The notes under the pieces were generated by a model. The model was not told the DNA's origin. It made no database searches and worked only from the letters and a program-made list of their open reading frames with translations. This document shows positions 1-7,897 of a stretch of DNA of 27,507 bases, in pieces. Source of the DNA: DATEPR01 sp036503065 (GTDB lineage Bacteria; Actinomycetota; Actinomycetes; Mycobacteriales; Pseudonocardiaceae); NCBI GenBank assembly GCA_036503065.1, contig DASXXM010000089.1, positions 1 through 27,507 on the forward strand, in the 5' to 3' direction. Position 1 is the first letter of the stretch; every line of letters begins with the position of its first letter. Both the position numbers and the translations under genes were made by a program.

Positions 1-1939
1 TGCCGGCCGCGCTGACGATGCCGGCCGGAATCTGACCGGGCGACGTGATGTTGTGGTTGTTCTGGATCAGCACCGACTTCGCATTCATGTTGGCCGGCCC
101 GTTGGTCCACCAGTTGTTCTCGATGTCCAGTGGATCGTCGGTGCCGTTGTTCAGCGTGTAGTTGACGTGGTTGCTGCCCCACACGTTGGAATGGATGTTG
201 TATTCCGCATTGCCCGTCAGCGTGATGTAGCTGGCGCCGTTGTCCGTGTAGAGGCCGTGGCCCGCGGCGGCGAGGTTGTCGTGGATGAGGTTGCCGGTGA
301 CGTGCTCGCCGGTGGCCAGGGACGTGCCGGTGATTCCTTGCGTGTAGATGCCGCCGCCGTCGGAAAGGTCCGACATCACGTCGAAGATCAGGTTGTCCGT
401 GAAGTTGTTGGCGTGCGAGAAGTTCGGCTCCGCCGGCAGCTTCACCTTGTCCGGCCAGCCGCCCCAGCCGACCGAGATGCCGGTGTAGGGCGTGTGGTCG
501 ATCTGGTTGTGCGCGAACGTCGAGTTCTTCACGTAGCCGATGTCGATGGCCACGCCGCCGTGGAATTCGGCGGACGTGTTGAAGAAATGGCTGTCCTGCA
601 CGGTGATCGAGCCGACCTGCTGAGCCGTTGGCGGACTGTTCTGGTCGACGCCGCCGACGTCGAGGCCGTTGCCGGAGATGTCGGTGAACACGTTCGCCGT
701 CACCGTGTCGTGCTGCGAGTCGTCGCCGATGTCCAGGCCCGCGGCGCCCAGGTGCGCGAAGTAGTCGTGGTCGAACGTGATGTTGTCGTCACCGGCCAGG
801 GTGACGTTGCCGGGCATCTTGGTCCACGCGCCGTACGGGCACGTGCCGCCGGACACGAACGTGCACAGGCCCTGGACGGCGAAGCCGTTGGTGCCGGTGA
901 TGGTGTACGTGGCCTGGATCTCGGCGAAGCCGGTCGGCGTGTTCGGGATGGTGTTGGTGGCGTAGGAGAACTGGAGGCCGCGGAACGCGATGTTGTGCAC
1001 GTGCGCGGATGTGCTGCCCTGCAACGACATCAACGTGGGCAGGCTGGCCGCCTCGACGTCGGCGCCTGCCAGGTTCTCACCGGGGCGCGGGATGTAGAAG
1101 ACCTGGTGCGACGAGCTGTCCAGGTACCACTCCCCCGCCGTGTCCAGCAGTGGCATGGCGTTCTCCACCGACGTCGGCGCCTCGGTGATCGACTGGCGGC
1201 CGACGAGTTCGACGGTCCGGCCGGAGCCGTCGGTGCGCAGGACGCGCTTGGTCGAGTTGTTCCAGCAGGGCTGGGCCATCGTGATGGTGGTGCTGGTGAT
1301 CGAGGCGACCGGGCAGCGCGGTTCGGTCCACGCGCCGAGCCCGCCCTTGTAGACGAACTCGATCTGGCTCTGGTTGGTCCAACTCGCCATCGGGTCGCCG
1401 GACGAGGTCGTGTACCCGGTGGCGGTCTGCGTGACGCCGACCGGCAGCGCGCCGGTGGCCCTGGTCGCCCGCGTGCCGTTGACGTAGAGCTGTCGGGTGG
1501 CCAGGCCGCTCGGGGCGGGCGCGGCCCAGATGTTCTTGCCGGCGTTGACCTGCTGCCAGCCGGTGAGCCGCGCACCGCCGCTGAGCACCGGGAAGGCGCC
1601 GGACTCCGCCTGCCAGGTGATCGTGCCGTTCGTGCCGGAGTCGGCAGGCGTGAAGGCCAGCGGCGCGGTCAACCGGTAGTCGCCGCCTGCCAGGTTGACC
1701 GTGATCGGGCCGGCCGTCGACTGGTCCACGGCGCGCACCGCGCCCTGGGCCTTGGCGAGGGTCCTGAACGGGCTGGCGGCGCTGGTGCCCGGGTTGCTGT
1801 CGCTACCGCCGGGTGCGACGAAGAAGTTCACCGGGGTCGGTGCCGCGGACGCGGGCGCGGCGAGCGCGAGCCCACCCACACCGAGCACGACGACGGCCAG
1901 CGCGGCGACGATGCCGCGCGGCCCTGTCAACCGTGACAT
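1..1939 (-). CDS. Secreted right-handed parallel beta-helix protein, probable polysaccharide-active enzyme (3' end outside window)
   Basis: About 646 codons lie in the window; the C-terminus runs off the left edge. The ATG at 1939 has an AAAGGA ribosome binding site at 1946-1951. Residues 1-32 form a Sec signal peptide: basic start, a VAALAVVVLGVGGLALA core and a likely cleavage at ASA. The mature protein opens with FFVAPGGSDSNPGT and SPFRTLAKAQ, the usual start of secreted parallel beta-helix glycan-active enzymes (polysaccharide lyases and GH141-like proteins). The later half is rich in short N/D/G turns such as GNGLDVGG, typical of stacked coils. The exact substrate cannot be read from this part. 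It is divergent from a LacI-family regulator, and the intergenic region holds a LacI-like palindrome and a DasR-like box, so control by sugars is likely. Fold and export are well supported; the enzyme class is inference. Confidence 0.85.
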   Translation of the reverse strand, partial: MSRLTGPRGIVAALAVVVLGVGGLALAAPASAAPTPVNFFVAPGGSDSNPGTSAASPFRTLAKAQGAVRAVDQSTAGPITVNLAGGDYRLTAPLAFTPADSGTNGTITWQAESGAFPVLSGGARLTGWQQVNAGKNIWAAPAPSGLATRQLYVNGTRATRATGALPVGVTQTATGYTTSSGDPMASWTNQSQIEFVYKGGLGAWTEPRCPVASITSTTITMAQPCWNNSTKRVLRTDGSGRTVELVGRQSITEAPTSVENAMPLLDTAGEWYLDSSSHQVFYIPRPGENLAGADVEAASLPTLMSLQGSTSAHVHNIAFRGLQFSYATNTIPNTPTGFAEIQATYTITGTNGFAVQGLCTFVSGGTCPYGAWTKMPGNVTLAGDDNITFDHDYFAHLGAAGLDIGDDSQHDTVTANVFTDISGNGLDVGGVDQNSPPTAQQVGSITVQDSHFFNTSAEFHGGVAIDIGYVKNSTFAHNQIDHTPYTGISVGWGGWPDKVKLPAEPNFSHANNFTDNLIFDVMSDLSDGGGIYTQGITGTSLATGEHVTGNLIHDNLAAAGHGLYTDNGASYITLTGNAEYNIHSNVWGSNHVNYTLNNGTDDPLDIENNWWTNGPANMNAKSVLIQNNHNITSPGQIPAGIVSAAG

Positions 1940-2029
1940 TATGTGTCCTTTCACATCCGATGTTTGACGAACTTGACGCTGCCGGATCATGAGTGAATCG
2001 CTACAGATGCTGGGCTCGGACCACGCTAC

Positions 2030-2038
2030 AAACGGTTT
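2030..2038. promoter_or_regulatory. Candidate LacI-family operator
   Basis: AAACGGTTT is a perfect odd palindrome with a central CG step, as seen in many LacI/GalR operators. It lies between the divergent beta-helix gene and the LacI-family gene. The site is short, so it is a candidate only. Confidence 0.35.
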
Positions 2039-2040
2039 CT

Positions 2041-2056
2041 TGTGGTCTACTCCACT
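2041..2056 (+). promoter_or_regulatory. DasR/chitinase-type operator-like box
   Basis: TGTGGTCTACTCCACT fits the known DasR element (ACTGGTCTAGACCACT, with C or G allowed at positions 2 and 15) at 13 of 16 positions. It resembles the repeats before the chitinase at 14804. It lies about 100 bases upstream of the beta-helix start at 1939 and 55 bases before the LacI-family start. Confidence 0.45.
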
Positions 2057-2099
2057 CGGCGTTGGACGTCAAGAATCATCCGATGAATTCCCCTTGATC

Positions 2100-2105
2100 T
2101 ATTAT
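2100..2105 (+). promoter_or_regulatory. -10 element of a probable leaderless LacI-family transcript
   Basis: TATTAT ends six bases before the GTG start at 2112, so transcription should begin at or next to the start codon. There is no ribosome binding site before that GTG, in agreement with a leaderless mRNA. A clear -35 element is not visible. Confidence 0.5.
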
Positions 2106-2111
2106 TGACAG

Positions 2112-3098
2112 GTGCCGGTCACGATCCGCGATGTCGCGGCGGCGGCGCGGGTGTCGGTGGCCACCGTGTCCCGCGCGCTCAGCTCGCCGCACCTGGTCAA
2201 CCAGGTCACCAGGGAACGGGTGCTCGCCGTGGCCACGGAGTTGGGCTACCGTCCCAGCCCCGCCGCGCGCAGCCTGATCACCGGCCGCACGGCCAACATC
2301 GGGATCGTCGTGCCCGACCTGGGCAACCCGTTCTTCACCGGCGTGCTCAAGAGCGTCCAGGCACGGGCCCGCGAGGCCGGCTACGCGGTCCTGGTCGGCG
2401 ACTCGGACGAGGACCCGGCCGCGGAAGAGGAACTGGTCCGGATGATGGCCAAGCAGGTGGACGGCGTCCTGCTGTGTTCGCCGGGCATCAAGGACGGCCT
2501 GATCACCGCGCTCGCCGGGAACCAGCCGCTCACCCTGCTCAACCGACGAATCCGCGGCATCGGCGCCGCCCTGATGGACAGCGCGGGCGGCATGCGGCAG
2601 ATCGTCGGCCACCTGGCCGACCTCGGCCACGAACGCTGCGCGTACCTCAACGGCCCGCGCAACTCCTGGTCCAACCGGGAACGACGACGCGGCCTGCGCG
2701 CGGCGGCGCGGCAGCGGAACGTGGCGATGGTCGAGCTGGGCCCGTTTCCGCCGCGCTACGACGGCGGCGTGCAGGCAGCCGATCTCGCCGTGGCCGCGGA
2801 CGTGACCGCCATCATCGCCTACAACGACGTGATGGCGCTCGGTGTGCTGGCTCGCCTGCGCGACCTGGGCATCGACGTGCCGGGCAGGCTGAGCGTCACC
2901 GGGTTCGACGACCTGGTGTTCGCGGCGGTGTGCGCGCCGCCGCTGACCACGGTGGCCATGCCGGTCCAGGAGGCCGGCCGCCGCGCGGTCGACCTGCTGC
3001 TCGGTCAACTGGACCACAAGGACACCGCCACCACCCAACTCGACCTGCCCACCCATCTGATCGTCCGGGCCACCACCGCCGCACCGCCGAAGCGCTGA
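2112..3098 (+). CDS. LacI-family transcriptional regulator
   Basis: This 328-aa protein has the normal LacI/GalR length. Residues 2-50 are the helix-turn-helix and hinge helix: VTIRDVAAAARVSVATVSRAL, then a YRPSPAARSL hinge. From about residue 60 it is a periplasmic-binding-protein-like effector domain, starting NIGIVVPDLGNPFF and containing the conserved GFDDL near residue 265. Proteins of this family repress or activate sugar-use genes in response to a sugar. The divergent secreted beta-helix protein is the obvious target, and the effector may be a product of that enzyme; this is inferred from position. GTG 2112 is chosen because the domain starts there and a -10 element lies just upstream. 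Confidence 0.93.
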   Translation: MPVTIRDVAAAARVSVATVSRALSSPHLVNQVTRERVLAVATELGYRPSPAARSLITGRTANIGIVVPDLGNPFFTGVLKSVQARAREAGYAVLVGDSDEDPAAEEELVRMMAKQVDGVLLCSPGIKDGLITALAGNQPLTLLNRRIRGIGAALMDSAGGMRQIVGHLADLGHERCAYLNGPRNSWSNRERRRGLRAAARQRNVAMVELGPFPPRYDGGVQAADLAVAADVTAIIAYNDVMALGVLARLRDLGIDVPGRLSVTGFDDLVFAAVCAPPLTTVAMPVQEAGRRAVDLLLGQLDHKDTATTQLDLPTHLIVRATTAAPPKR

Positions 3099-3186
3099 AC
3101 ATCGCCGTTCATGCGGAAATCGCATGGCCGTCGCACGGCGCCTTGACGCCCCGCTACAACTCCCAGTAGGAACAGAGCCACTGTGA

Positions 3187-3205
3187 GTTAGTAAGGAACA
3201 TTAAC
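3187..3205. promoter_or_regulatory. Candidate TetR-family operator and promoter island
   Basis: An AT-rich patch before the TetR gene begins GTTAGTAA and ends CATTAAC, with GTTA/TAAC as inverted arms across 19 bases. A TATA-like sequence follows at 3206-3210. The location suits autoregulation by the TetR protein. The symmetry is only partial. Confidence 0.3.
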
Positions 3206-3224
3206 ATATAGCGGGAGCGGCCCG

Positions 3225-3821
3225 ATGACCGACACGGAAGAGTTGATCGTGGCCAAGCCGGCGCTGCGTGCCGACGCCCAGCGCAACCGGCTGCGCATCC
3301 TGGCGGCGGCCAGGTCGGTGTTCGCGGAACTGGGTGCGTCCGCGTCCACCGAGGAGGTCGCCAGCCGGGCCGGCGTGGCCATCGGCACCGTGTTCCGGCA
3401 CTTCCCGACCAAGCGGGACCTGCTGGCCGCGATCATGACGGACCTGCGGTGCCGGCTCACCGAACAGGCCCGCGTGTTCGCCGCCGACGCCCACCCCGGC
3501 ACCGCGCTGTTCGAGTTCGCCGGTGGCGTGGTCGAGCAGGCGACGACCAAGCGGACCGTGGCGGAGTTGCTCACCGGCGCGGCCGAGCAGACCGGCAGCC
3601 TCCAGCGGGCCGTGGAGATCCTGCTGGCGCTGGCGCAGGCCGCCGGCACGGTCCGACCGGACGTGCGGGTCGCCGACGTGATGGCGTTGTTGGGCGCGGT
3701 GAGCCAGGGGGCGCTGCGCGGTGGCTGGGACCGGCGCGTGCGCGAACGCGCGCTCGCCATTGTCTTCGACGGCCTGCGTGCCGGGTCGGCCAGGCAGCAC
3801 CGGGTCGCTGACCTGGGTTGA
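3225..3821 (+). CDS. TetR-family transcriptional regulator (SbtR-like)
   Basis: This 198-aa protein has a TetR N-terminal DNA-binding domain at residues about 14-62. It begins LRADAQRNRLRILAAAR and continues with the recognition helix region VAIGTVFRHFPTKRDLLAAI. The LRADAQRNR opening and the C-terminal part resemble the SbtR-type subgroup, whose ligands are mostly unknown. The ATG at 3225 has a GGGAG ribosome binding site at 3213-3217. The stop codon at 3819-3821 overlaps the TTGACA -35 hexamer of the next gene, so the two genes are closely linked, and the oxidoreductase is the likely target (inferred). Confidence 0.92.
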   Translation: MTDTEELIVAKPALRADAQRNRLRILAAARSVFAELGASASTEEVASRAGVAIGTVFRHFPTKRDLLAAIMTDLRCRLTEQARVFAADAHPGTALFEFAGGVVEQATTKRTVAELLTGAAEQTGSLQRAVEILLALAQAAGTVRPDVRVADVMALLGAVSQGALRGGWDRRVRERALAIVFDGLRAGSARQHRVADLG

Positions 3822-3847
3822 CACTGTCCGACCGCGTTCGGTACGAC
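3818..3847 (+). promoter_or_regulatory. Promoter of the FAD oxidoreductase gene
   Basis: A perfect -35 TTGACA lies at 3818-3823 and a weaker -10 TACGAC at 3842-3847, with an 18-base spacer. The ATG at 3854 is seven bases after the -10, so the transcript is probably leaderless; no ribosome binding site is visible. Between the boxes, CCGA (3828-3831) and TCGG (3838-3841) form a small dyad that a TetR dimer could use. Confidence 0.5.
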
Positions 3848-3853
3848 TGGTTC

Positions 3854-5398
3854 ATGACCGATCGTCGGGACGTGGTGGTGATCGGCGGTGGCCACAATGG
3901 CCTCGTCGCGGCCAGTTATCTTGCTCGTGCCGGGCTTTCCGTGCTGGTGCTGGAGAGGGCGGCCGAGGTCGGCGGGGCTACGGCGTCGTCGCGGCCGTTC
4001 GCCGGGGTGGACGTTCGGCTTTCTCGGTATTCATATCTGGTGAGTCTGTTGCCTCGTCGCATCATTCGCGAGCTGGGTCTGCCGATCTCGTTGCGGCACC
4101 GCCGAATCCATTCGTACACGCCGGTCGAGCGCGACGGCGCGCCGACGGGGCTGCTGGTGGACGACGCCGATCCGGTTGGCACCGCGGCGTCGTTTCGTCG
4201 GGTGACCGGGTCGGACACCGAGTTCGGGCGGTGGCAGGACTTCTATCGGATGACCACCTCGGTGGCGCAGCGGGTGTTTCCGACGTTGACCGAACCGCTG
4301 GTCGACCGGGCGCGGATCCGTGCTCTCGTGGGTTCCGACGCGTGCCGGTCGTTGTTCGATGAGCCGATCAATGTGGTGTTGGAGAAGACGTTCGCCGATG
4401 ACGCGGTGCGTGGAGTCGCGCTGACGGATGCGTTGATCGGCGAGTTCGTTCGTGCTGACGGGTCGGATCTGCGGCAGAACAAGGTCTTTCTGTATCACGT
4501 GATCGGGAACGGTACCGGCGACTGGGATGTTCCGGTCGGCGGTATGGGCGCGGTTCGCGATGCACTGGTGGCCGGCGCTACTCGCTTCGGTGCGGAGCTG
4601 GTTACCGGCGCGGAGGTTCATTCCGTCGATCCGGACGGTGTCGTCGGCTATCTGCGTGATGGCAAGGAGTGTACGGTCGCGGCCGGTCACGTGCTGTCCA
4701 ATGTGGCGCCTGCGGTGTTGGCGAGGCTGCTCGGTGAGCGGGCAGCTGTTCCTGAGGGTGCGCAGCTGAAGGTGAACATGGTGCTGCGTAAGCTGCCCCG
4801 GCTGGCTGATCCCCTTGCCGACCCTTCATTGTCCTTCGCCGGCACTTTTCATGTGCGTCAGGGCTATGCCGAGTTGGCCGCCGCGTATGCGGAAGCGGCG
4901 GGCGGTGGGATTCCTCGGGTGCCGCCGTGTGAGATCTACTGTCATTCACTTACCGATCCGTCGATCCTCGGGACGGCCGAACGCGCTGCTGGCGCGCACA
5001 CGTTGACTCTGTTCGGTCTGCATATGCCGGCTCGGCTGTTCGGTGACGCCGGCGCCAAGGACCAAGCGCTTCGGCTGACGTTGGCCGCGCTGGATTCGGT
5101 GCTGGCGGAACCCATCGCGGATTGCCTGTTGCCTGATGCGAATGGCGAACCGTGCCTGGAGGCCAAGACGCCGTTGGACATCGAGCGGGAGCTGGGTATG
5201 CCTGGTGGGCACATCTTTCATCGGGATCTGGCCTGGCCGTGGGCCGAGTCCGACGAGGAGGTCGGTACGTGGGGCGTGGAGACTTCGCATGATCGGATCA
5301 TGATCTGTGGAGCCGGGGCTCGGCGGGGTGGCGCGGTCAGTGGCATTCCCGGTCACAACGCGGCCATGGCCGTGCTGGCCGCGCGTCAACGCTCCTGA
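3854..5398 (+). CDS. FAD-dependent oxidoreductase, PYROXD2 / phytoene-desaturase-like
   Basis: This 514-aa protein starts with a classic FAD-binding Rossmann motif, VVVIGGGHNGLVAASYLARAG (G11, G13, G16), followed by LVLERAAEVGG. The motif WDVPVGGMGAV near the middle, GHIFHRDLAW late, and the C-terminal CGAGARRGGAVSGIPGHNAA are the marks of the PYROXD2 branch of the carotenoid-desaturase-like amine-oxidase superfamily. The substrate is unknown for most members, and no carotenoid genes are nearby. I choose ATG 3854 because the Rossmann fold begins directly after it and the promoter spacing fits a leaderless start; a start at 3818 would overlap the -35. Its codons end in T more often than those of its neighbours, which may point to a different origin. 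Confidence 0.85.
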   Translation: MTDRRDVVVIGGGHNGLVAASYLARAGLSVLVLERAAEVGGATASSRPFAGVDVRLSRYSYLVSLLPRRIIRELGLPISLRHRRIHSYTPVERDGAPTGLLVDDADPVGTAASFRRVTGSDTEFGRWQDFYRMTTSVAQRVFPTLTEPLVDRARIRALVGSDACRSLFDEPINVVLEKTFADDAVRGVALTDALIGEFVRADGSDLRQNKVFLYHVIGNGTGDWDVPVGGMGAVRDALVAGATRFGAELVTGAEVHSVDPDGVVGYLRDGKECTVAAGHVLSNVAPAVLARLLGERAAVPEGAQLKVNMVLRKLPRLADPLADPSLSFAGTFHVRQGYAELAAAYAEAAGGGIPRVPPCEIYCHSLTDPSILGTAERAAGAHTLTLFGLHMPARLFGDAGAKDQALRLTLAALDSVLAEPIADCLLPDANGEPCLEAKTPLDIERELGMPGGHIFHRDLAWPWAESDEEVGTWGVETSHDRIMICGAGARRGGAVSGIPGHNAAMAVLAARQRS

Positions 5399-5420
5399 TT
5401 TCGATCACCCGGAGCTGCCG

Positions 5421-5459
5421 ACGGGTTCCCCGTGGCGGGAAATGCCACGGGGAACCCGT
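5421..5459. terminator. Strong hairpin terminator between convergent genes
   Basis: Perfect 16-base arms at 5421-5436 and 5444-5459 surround a 7-base loop. No clean U-tract follows, which is common in actinobacteria. It lies between the 3' ends of two convergent genes and can act in both directions. A near-copy stands at 7834-7870. Confidence 0.8.
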
Positions 5460-5480
5460 TCGGGCCCCGGCCGGTTGGTA

Positions 5481-7136
5481 TCAGTTGCTGGTGAACTCGG
5501 TTAGTGGGAAGGAGCGGTTCTGCCGCGGCGGGATCAGGAAGTTCTGCCGCCGGGTGGCCGTGATGAACCGTTCCAGGCCGTTGTCGTCCGGGTCGACGTT
5601 GAACTGGACCTGGAGGTCCTGCGCGGCCACGTTGACCCGCATCTGCCGGAAGAACTCGGCGGTCGGGAAGTATGCCGCGAACTCGAGTTTCGGCTGCATG
5701 CTGCCGGCCGGAACATTGGTGCCACCCGGGAACGTCTGGAACGCTGGAACGTCCATACCGGACAGTCCAGGACCATCCACCCTGATGTGCAGTGGTGTGC
5801 CGTCCGCGGCCCGGGACGAACGCTGGAGTCCCTGCTCGTGTCCGATGCGGGGAAGCCCGGTGTTCGTCTGGGTCTGCTGGGTGCCGGGTGGGGAGTTGGG
5901 GTTGAACTTGCCGCCCGCGTCCTGCGCGTCCAGGAACGCGTCGTTGGGGCCGGCGAACTTGTTGACCACGAACGCGGGGCAGCCACCCTGGGTGAACGGG
6001 TCGGCGGCGTTGAACGGTGCCGGCAGGCCGTCCGGTGTGCCGGCCTGGTTGGCCCGGAACATGTACATCAGTCGTTCCGGGGCGTCCTCGCCGTCGGGGT
6101 GGCGAGGGTCCTGCTGGGGTGTCGCGTAGAACTGGAACAGGTCCTCGATGTCGTGGGACAGGTGGATGATGCTGCCCTGTCCCATGTAGTCGGTCACCTT
6201 CGCGTTCGTCAGCACGGCGGAGCCGTTGCCGGCGAACGTGGTGATCGGGACCGGGCCGGACGAGTCGGTCTGCTGGTCGAGGAAGCCCATCCACATCGGC
6301 GAATCCGGGTTGATGCGGGGGGCGAACTCGAAGTTGTTGCTGTTGGCCAACTGGGCCGGCAGGCCGCGCTGCGTGAACTGCACCCGGGTGGTGCCGAAGT
6401 TGATCAGCCCGTTGAACGCCGGCGACGGGAGCGTGATGCCGTTGATGGTGCCGCTGCCCTTGAGCCACGCGAGGATGTCGTTGAGGTTGCTGATCGAGTC
6501 GCTGCGCAACTGGAACAGCATATGGTTGCGCTCGATCGTCACGTTGACGTTGAAGCGGTCCTTCGTCTTGTTCGGGACCGGAGCGCCGGGGCCGCCGACG
6601 AGACCGCCGACCACGTCGGTGGGCGACGGGACGGCTTCGGCGAGCGCGTTGGTCGTCCCGTCCGGGTTCCGTCCGGTGCGTATTTGCGGCATGTAGGTCT
6701 GGACCAGCGGGCCGTTGATACCGCCCGGTAGCATGTTGAAGTACGGGATGCCGTAGGACACGAACACGAAAGCGCCGCTGGGGCTGAACGGGTAGAACTC
6801 GTCGATCCAGCCCAGCGCGCTGAACAACGTCTCCTGGTCGGTCCGGGTCGGCGCGCGGGTCAGCGTGGCGGGCACGAAGTACTGGAAGATCGGGCCGAAC
6901 TGGGCCTGCACGTTGCCGCCGCCGTCGTTCAGCGTGACGGGCGGCGCGATGAAGGCACCGATGTCGTACTGGACTCGCGGGAACGTCGTAATCGACGGTG
7001 TCGCGGCCGACGCCCGCAATGGAGTGAAAGCACTCTGTTCGATCAACGCCAACTGAGTCGCGACCAGACCGCCGAAGCCCGCCTTGAGCGCGTTTCGACG
7101 GCTGATACGTAAACCCTTGAAGTCGTTCAATGGCAT
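5481..7136 (-). CDS. Tat-exported DyP-like family protein, paralog A
   Basis: This 551-aa protein has a twin-arginine signal at its start (SRRNALKAGF at 12-21, then a hydrophobic stretch and likely cleavage near residue 45). The ATG at 7136 has a GGAG/AGAGG ribosome binding site just upstream. The mature part has no domain I can name with certainty. The order of short motifs recalls dye-decolorizing peroxidases: MLFQLRSDSISNLNDI (206-221) like the first ferredoxin-like half; GFLDQQ (284-289) where DyPs have GxxDGT; GSIIHLSHDIEDLFQFY (321-337); and a conserved His in TPLHIR (His450) that could be a heme ligand. The end, ATRRQNFLIPPR, is shared by all three paralogs. Peroxidase activity is unproven. 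It is probably transcribed alone and ends at the hairpin at 5421-5459. Confidence 0.82.
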   Translation of the reverse strand: MPLNDFKGLRISRRNALKAGFGGLVATQLALIEQSAFTPLRASAATPSITTFPRVQYDIGAFIAPPVTLNDGGGNVQAQFGPIFQYFVPATLTRAPTRTDQETLFSALGWIDEFYPFSPSGAFVFVSYGIPYFNMLPGGINGPLVQTYMPQIRTGRNPDGTTNALAEAVPSPTDVVGGLVGGPGAPVPNKTKDRFNVNVTIERNHMLFQLRSDSISNLNDILAWLKGSGTINGITLPSPAFNGLINFGTTRVQFTQRGLPAQLANSNNFEFAPRINPDSPMWMGFLDQQTDSSGPVPITTFAGNGSAVLTNAKVTDYMGQGSIIHLSHDIEDLFQFYATPQQDPRHPDGEDAPERLMYMFRANQAGTPDGLPAPFNAADPFTQGGCPAFVVNKFAGPNDAFLDAQDAGGKFNPNSPPGTQQTQTNTGLPRIGHEQGLQRSSRAADGTPLHIRVDGPGLSGMDVPAFQTFPGGTNVPAGSMQPKLEFAAYFPTAEFFRQMRVNVAAQDLQVQFNVDPDDNGLERFITATRRQNFLIPPRQNRSFPLTEFTSN

Positions 7137-7410
7137 AGGGGCACCTCTCCACACCGAGATGGGCAAGGGGCGTCTGCCTGTCACACGCACGCTGACGTGG
7201 CAGGCGCACCGGACGGCTCGCAAGTTGGTAGCCGTTGTCTGGACCAGTTCCAAGTAAAGACCCTGGTCGGCGGAACGCAACGGACAAGAAGGGACTAGGT
7301 GTCCGCGAGTCAGTTGACCATTGGTCCAGAACGGAAGATCAGCAGGTAGTCGCGTTTGTGACACACCAACCCCGGCCGGTGCCACCCACCGAGCGCTAGG
7401 CCGAACAGGC
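7137..7410. other. Intergenic region, first part: duplicated promoter region of paralog A
   Basis: This stretch aligns with 9560-9828, the intergenic region between paralog B and its divergent phosphatase. It holds the ribosome binding site of paralog A, the DasR-like box and a second TGGTCCAGA at 7322-7330. I see no gene in it. Confidence 0.6.
7233..7248 (-). promoter_or_regulatory. DasR/chitinase-type box upstream of paralog A
   Basis: Read on the minus strand, ACTGGTCCAGACAACG matches the DasR element at 13 of 16 positions. Its core TGGTCCAGAC is identical to the first ten bases of the 12-base repeat known from Streptomyces chitinase promoters. It lies 97 bases upstream of the start at 7136; the equivalent position in copy 2 (9654-9669) is conserved. 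Confidence 0.4.
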
Positions 7411-7503
7411 GTGACAAATCCCCGAACTTGCCCTGGTCGCCACCGAGCCCGTGACGAACCACCAGGCTTGTTACCAATTGCCGCACAATACGACCGAGCT
7501 GAT
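7411..7503 (+). pseudogene. Remnant of a histidine-phosphatase gene (5' end only)
   Basis: From GTGACAAATCCCC on, this stretch aligns with the first 95 or so bases of the intact phosphatase at 9829: GCCGAGCCC-like, CCAGGCT-GTTACCA and TTGCCG blocks line up in order. One extra base before the GAGCCC block shifts the frame, and similarity stops before the RHGE motif. The -10 is also changed (TAGGCC against TAGTCT in copy 2). It is a dead stub left by the tandem duplication. Confidence 0.7.
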
Positions 7504-7833
7504 CTTGAGCGCGGCTCGCGGACCCGAACGAAATCGATTTCGGCCGGCGAGGGCGCACGGCAACGCCACTGGTCGCCGAATCAGTGGCGGCACAACGTGA
7601 CCACCGCGACTACGTTCGGTTGTCCTTTGCCAAAGCCGAAGAACGTACCTTGACAAAGTACAACCGAGCATGCAAAGAAGGACCCACAAGGAGGCAGCCC
7701 CCGCCACTCCCAGGGGGGACGTCCCTGTTCCAGACTACGGTTGTCAAGCCCCTAACGGGGGGCGCCGCGGCAATCTGTGGATAACCCGATTCGCTGTGGA
7801 CAGTCCACTTGACATGCCAAGCCATCCGTGCAG
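7504..7833. other. Non-coding stretch between the duplicated blocks, rich in small palindromes
   Basis: No convincing gene is seen here. It contains the perfect palindrome CGAAATCGATTTCG at 7529-7542, an 8-base-arm hairpin at 7564-7589 (CGCCACTG/CAGTGGCG), GGGACGTCCC near 7720, a CCCC-TAAC-GGGG hairpin at 7749-7760 and two DnaA-box-like motifs at 7776-7803. It may be what is left of the lost phosphatase gene body, but I see no similarity to 9924-10518. Confidence 0.5.
7776..7803 (-). promoter_or_regulatory. Pair of DnaA-box-like motifs
   Basis: On the plus strand, TGTGGATAA (7776-7784) is the exact reverse complement of the consensus box TTATCCACA. TGTGGACAG (7795-7803) differs by one base from the Streptomyces-type box TTGTCCACA read in reverse. 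Both have the same orientation, 19 bases apart. The second overlaps the odd palindrome GTGGACAGTCCAC (7796-7808). No origin-like array surrounds them. Confidence 0.3.
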
Positions 7834-7870
7834 CAGGTTCCCCGTGGCGGGAGACGCCACGGGGAACCTG
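7834..7870. terminator. Hairpin terminator after paralog B
   Basis: 16-base perfect arms at 7834-7849 and 7855-7870 enclose the loop GGAGA. The stem shares GGTTCCCCGTGGC with the hairpin at 5421-5459, and it marks the left end of duplication copy 2. Confidence 0.75.
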
Positions 7871-7897
7871 TTCCGCGCCCAGCCGGTTGGTATCAGA

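Larger units (their letters stand above)
5421..7503. repeat. Segmental duplication, copy 1
   Basis: This block matches 7834-9923 in the same orientation along its whole length: terminator hairpin, paralog gene, intergenic region and the first 90 bases or so of a divergent phosphatase gene. The similarity includes non-coding parts such as a shared TAGGTGTC tract and GTCTGGACC box. Outside these limits the two copies do not resemble each other. The boundaries were set by eye and may move by some tens of bases. Confidence 0.8.

Noticed and set aside
53..1936. Long open frame on the plus strand opposite the beta-helix gene
   Set aside because: Its product is a Val/Arg/Asp-rich string without domains, as expected for the antisense frame of a high-GC gene. 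The minus strand gives a signal peptide and a coherent beta-helix sequence.
7310..7707. Small minus-strand frames in the intergenic region between the paralogs
   Set aside because: They have no ribosome binding sites, odd composition, and lie over DNA that is homologous to non-coding DNA in copy 2.
7795..7810. AGTGGACTGTCCACAG (minus strand) as another DasR box
   Set aside because: The spacing between TGG and CCA is five bases instead of six, and the centre does not fit.
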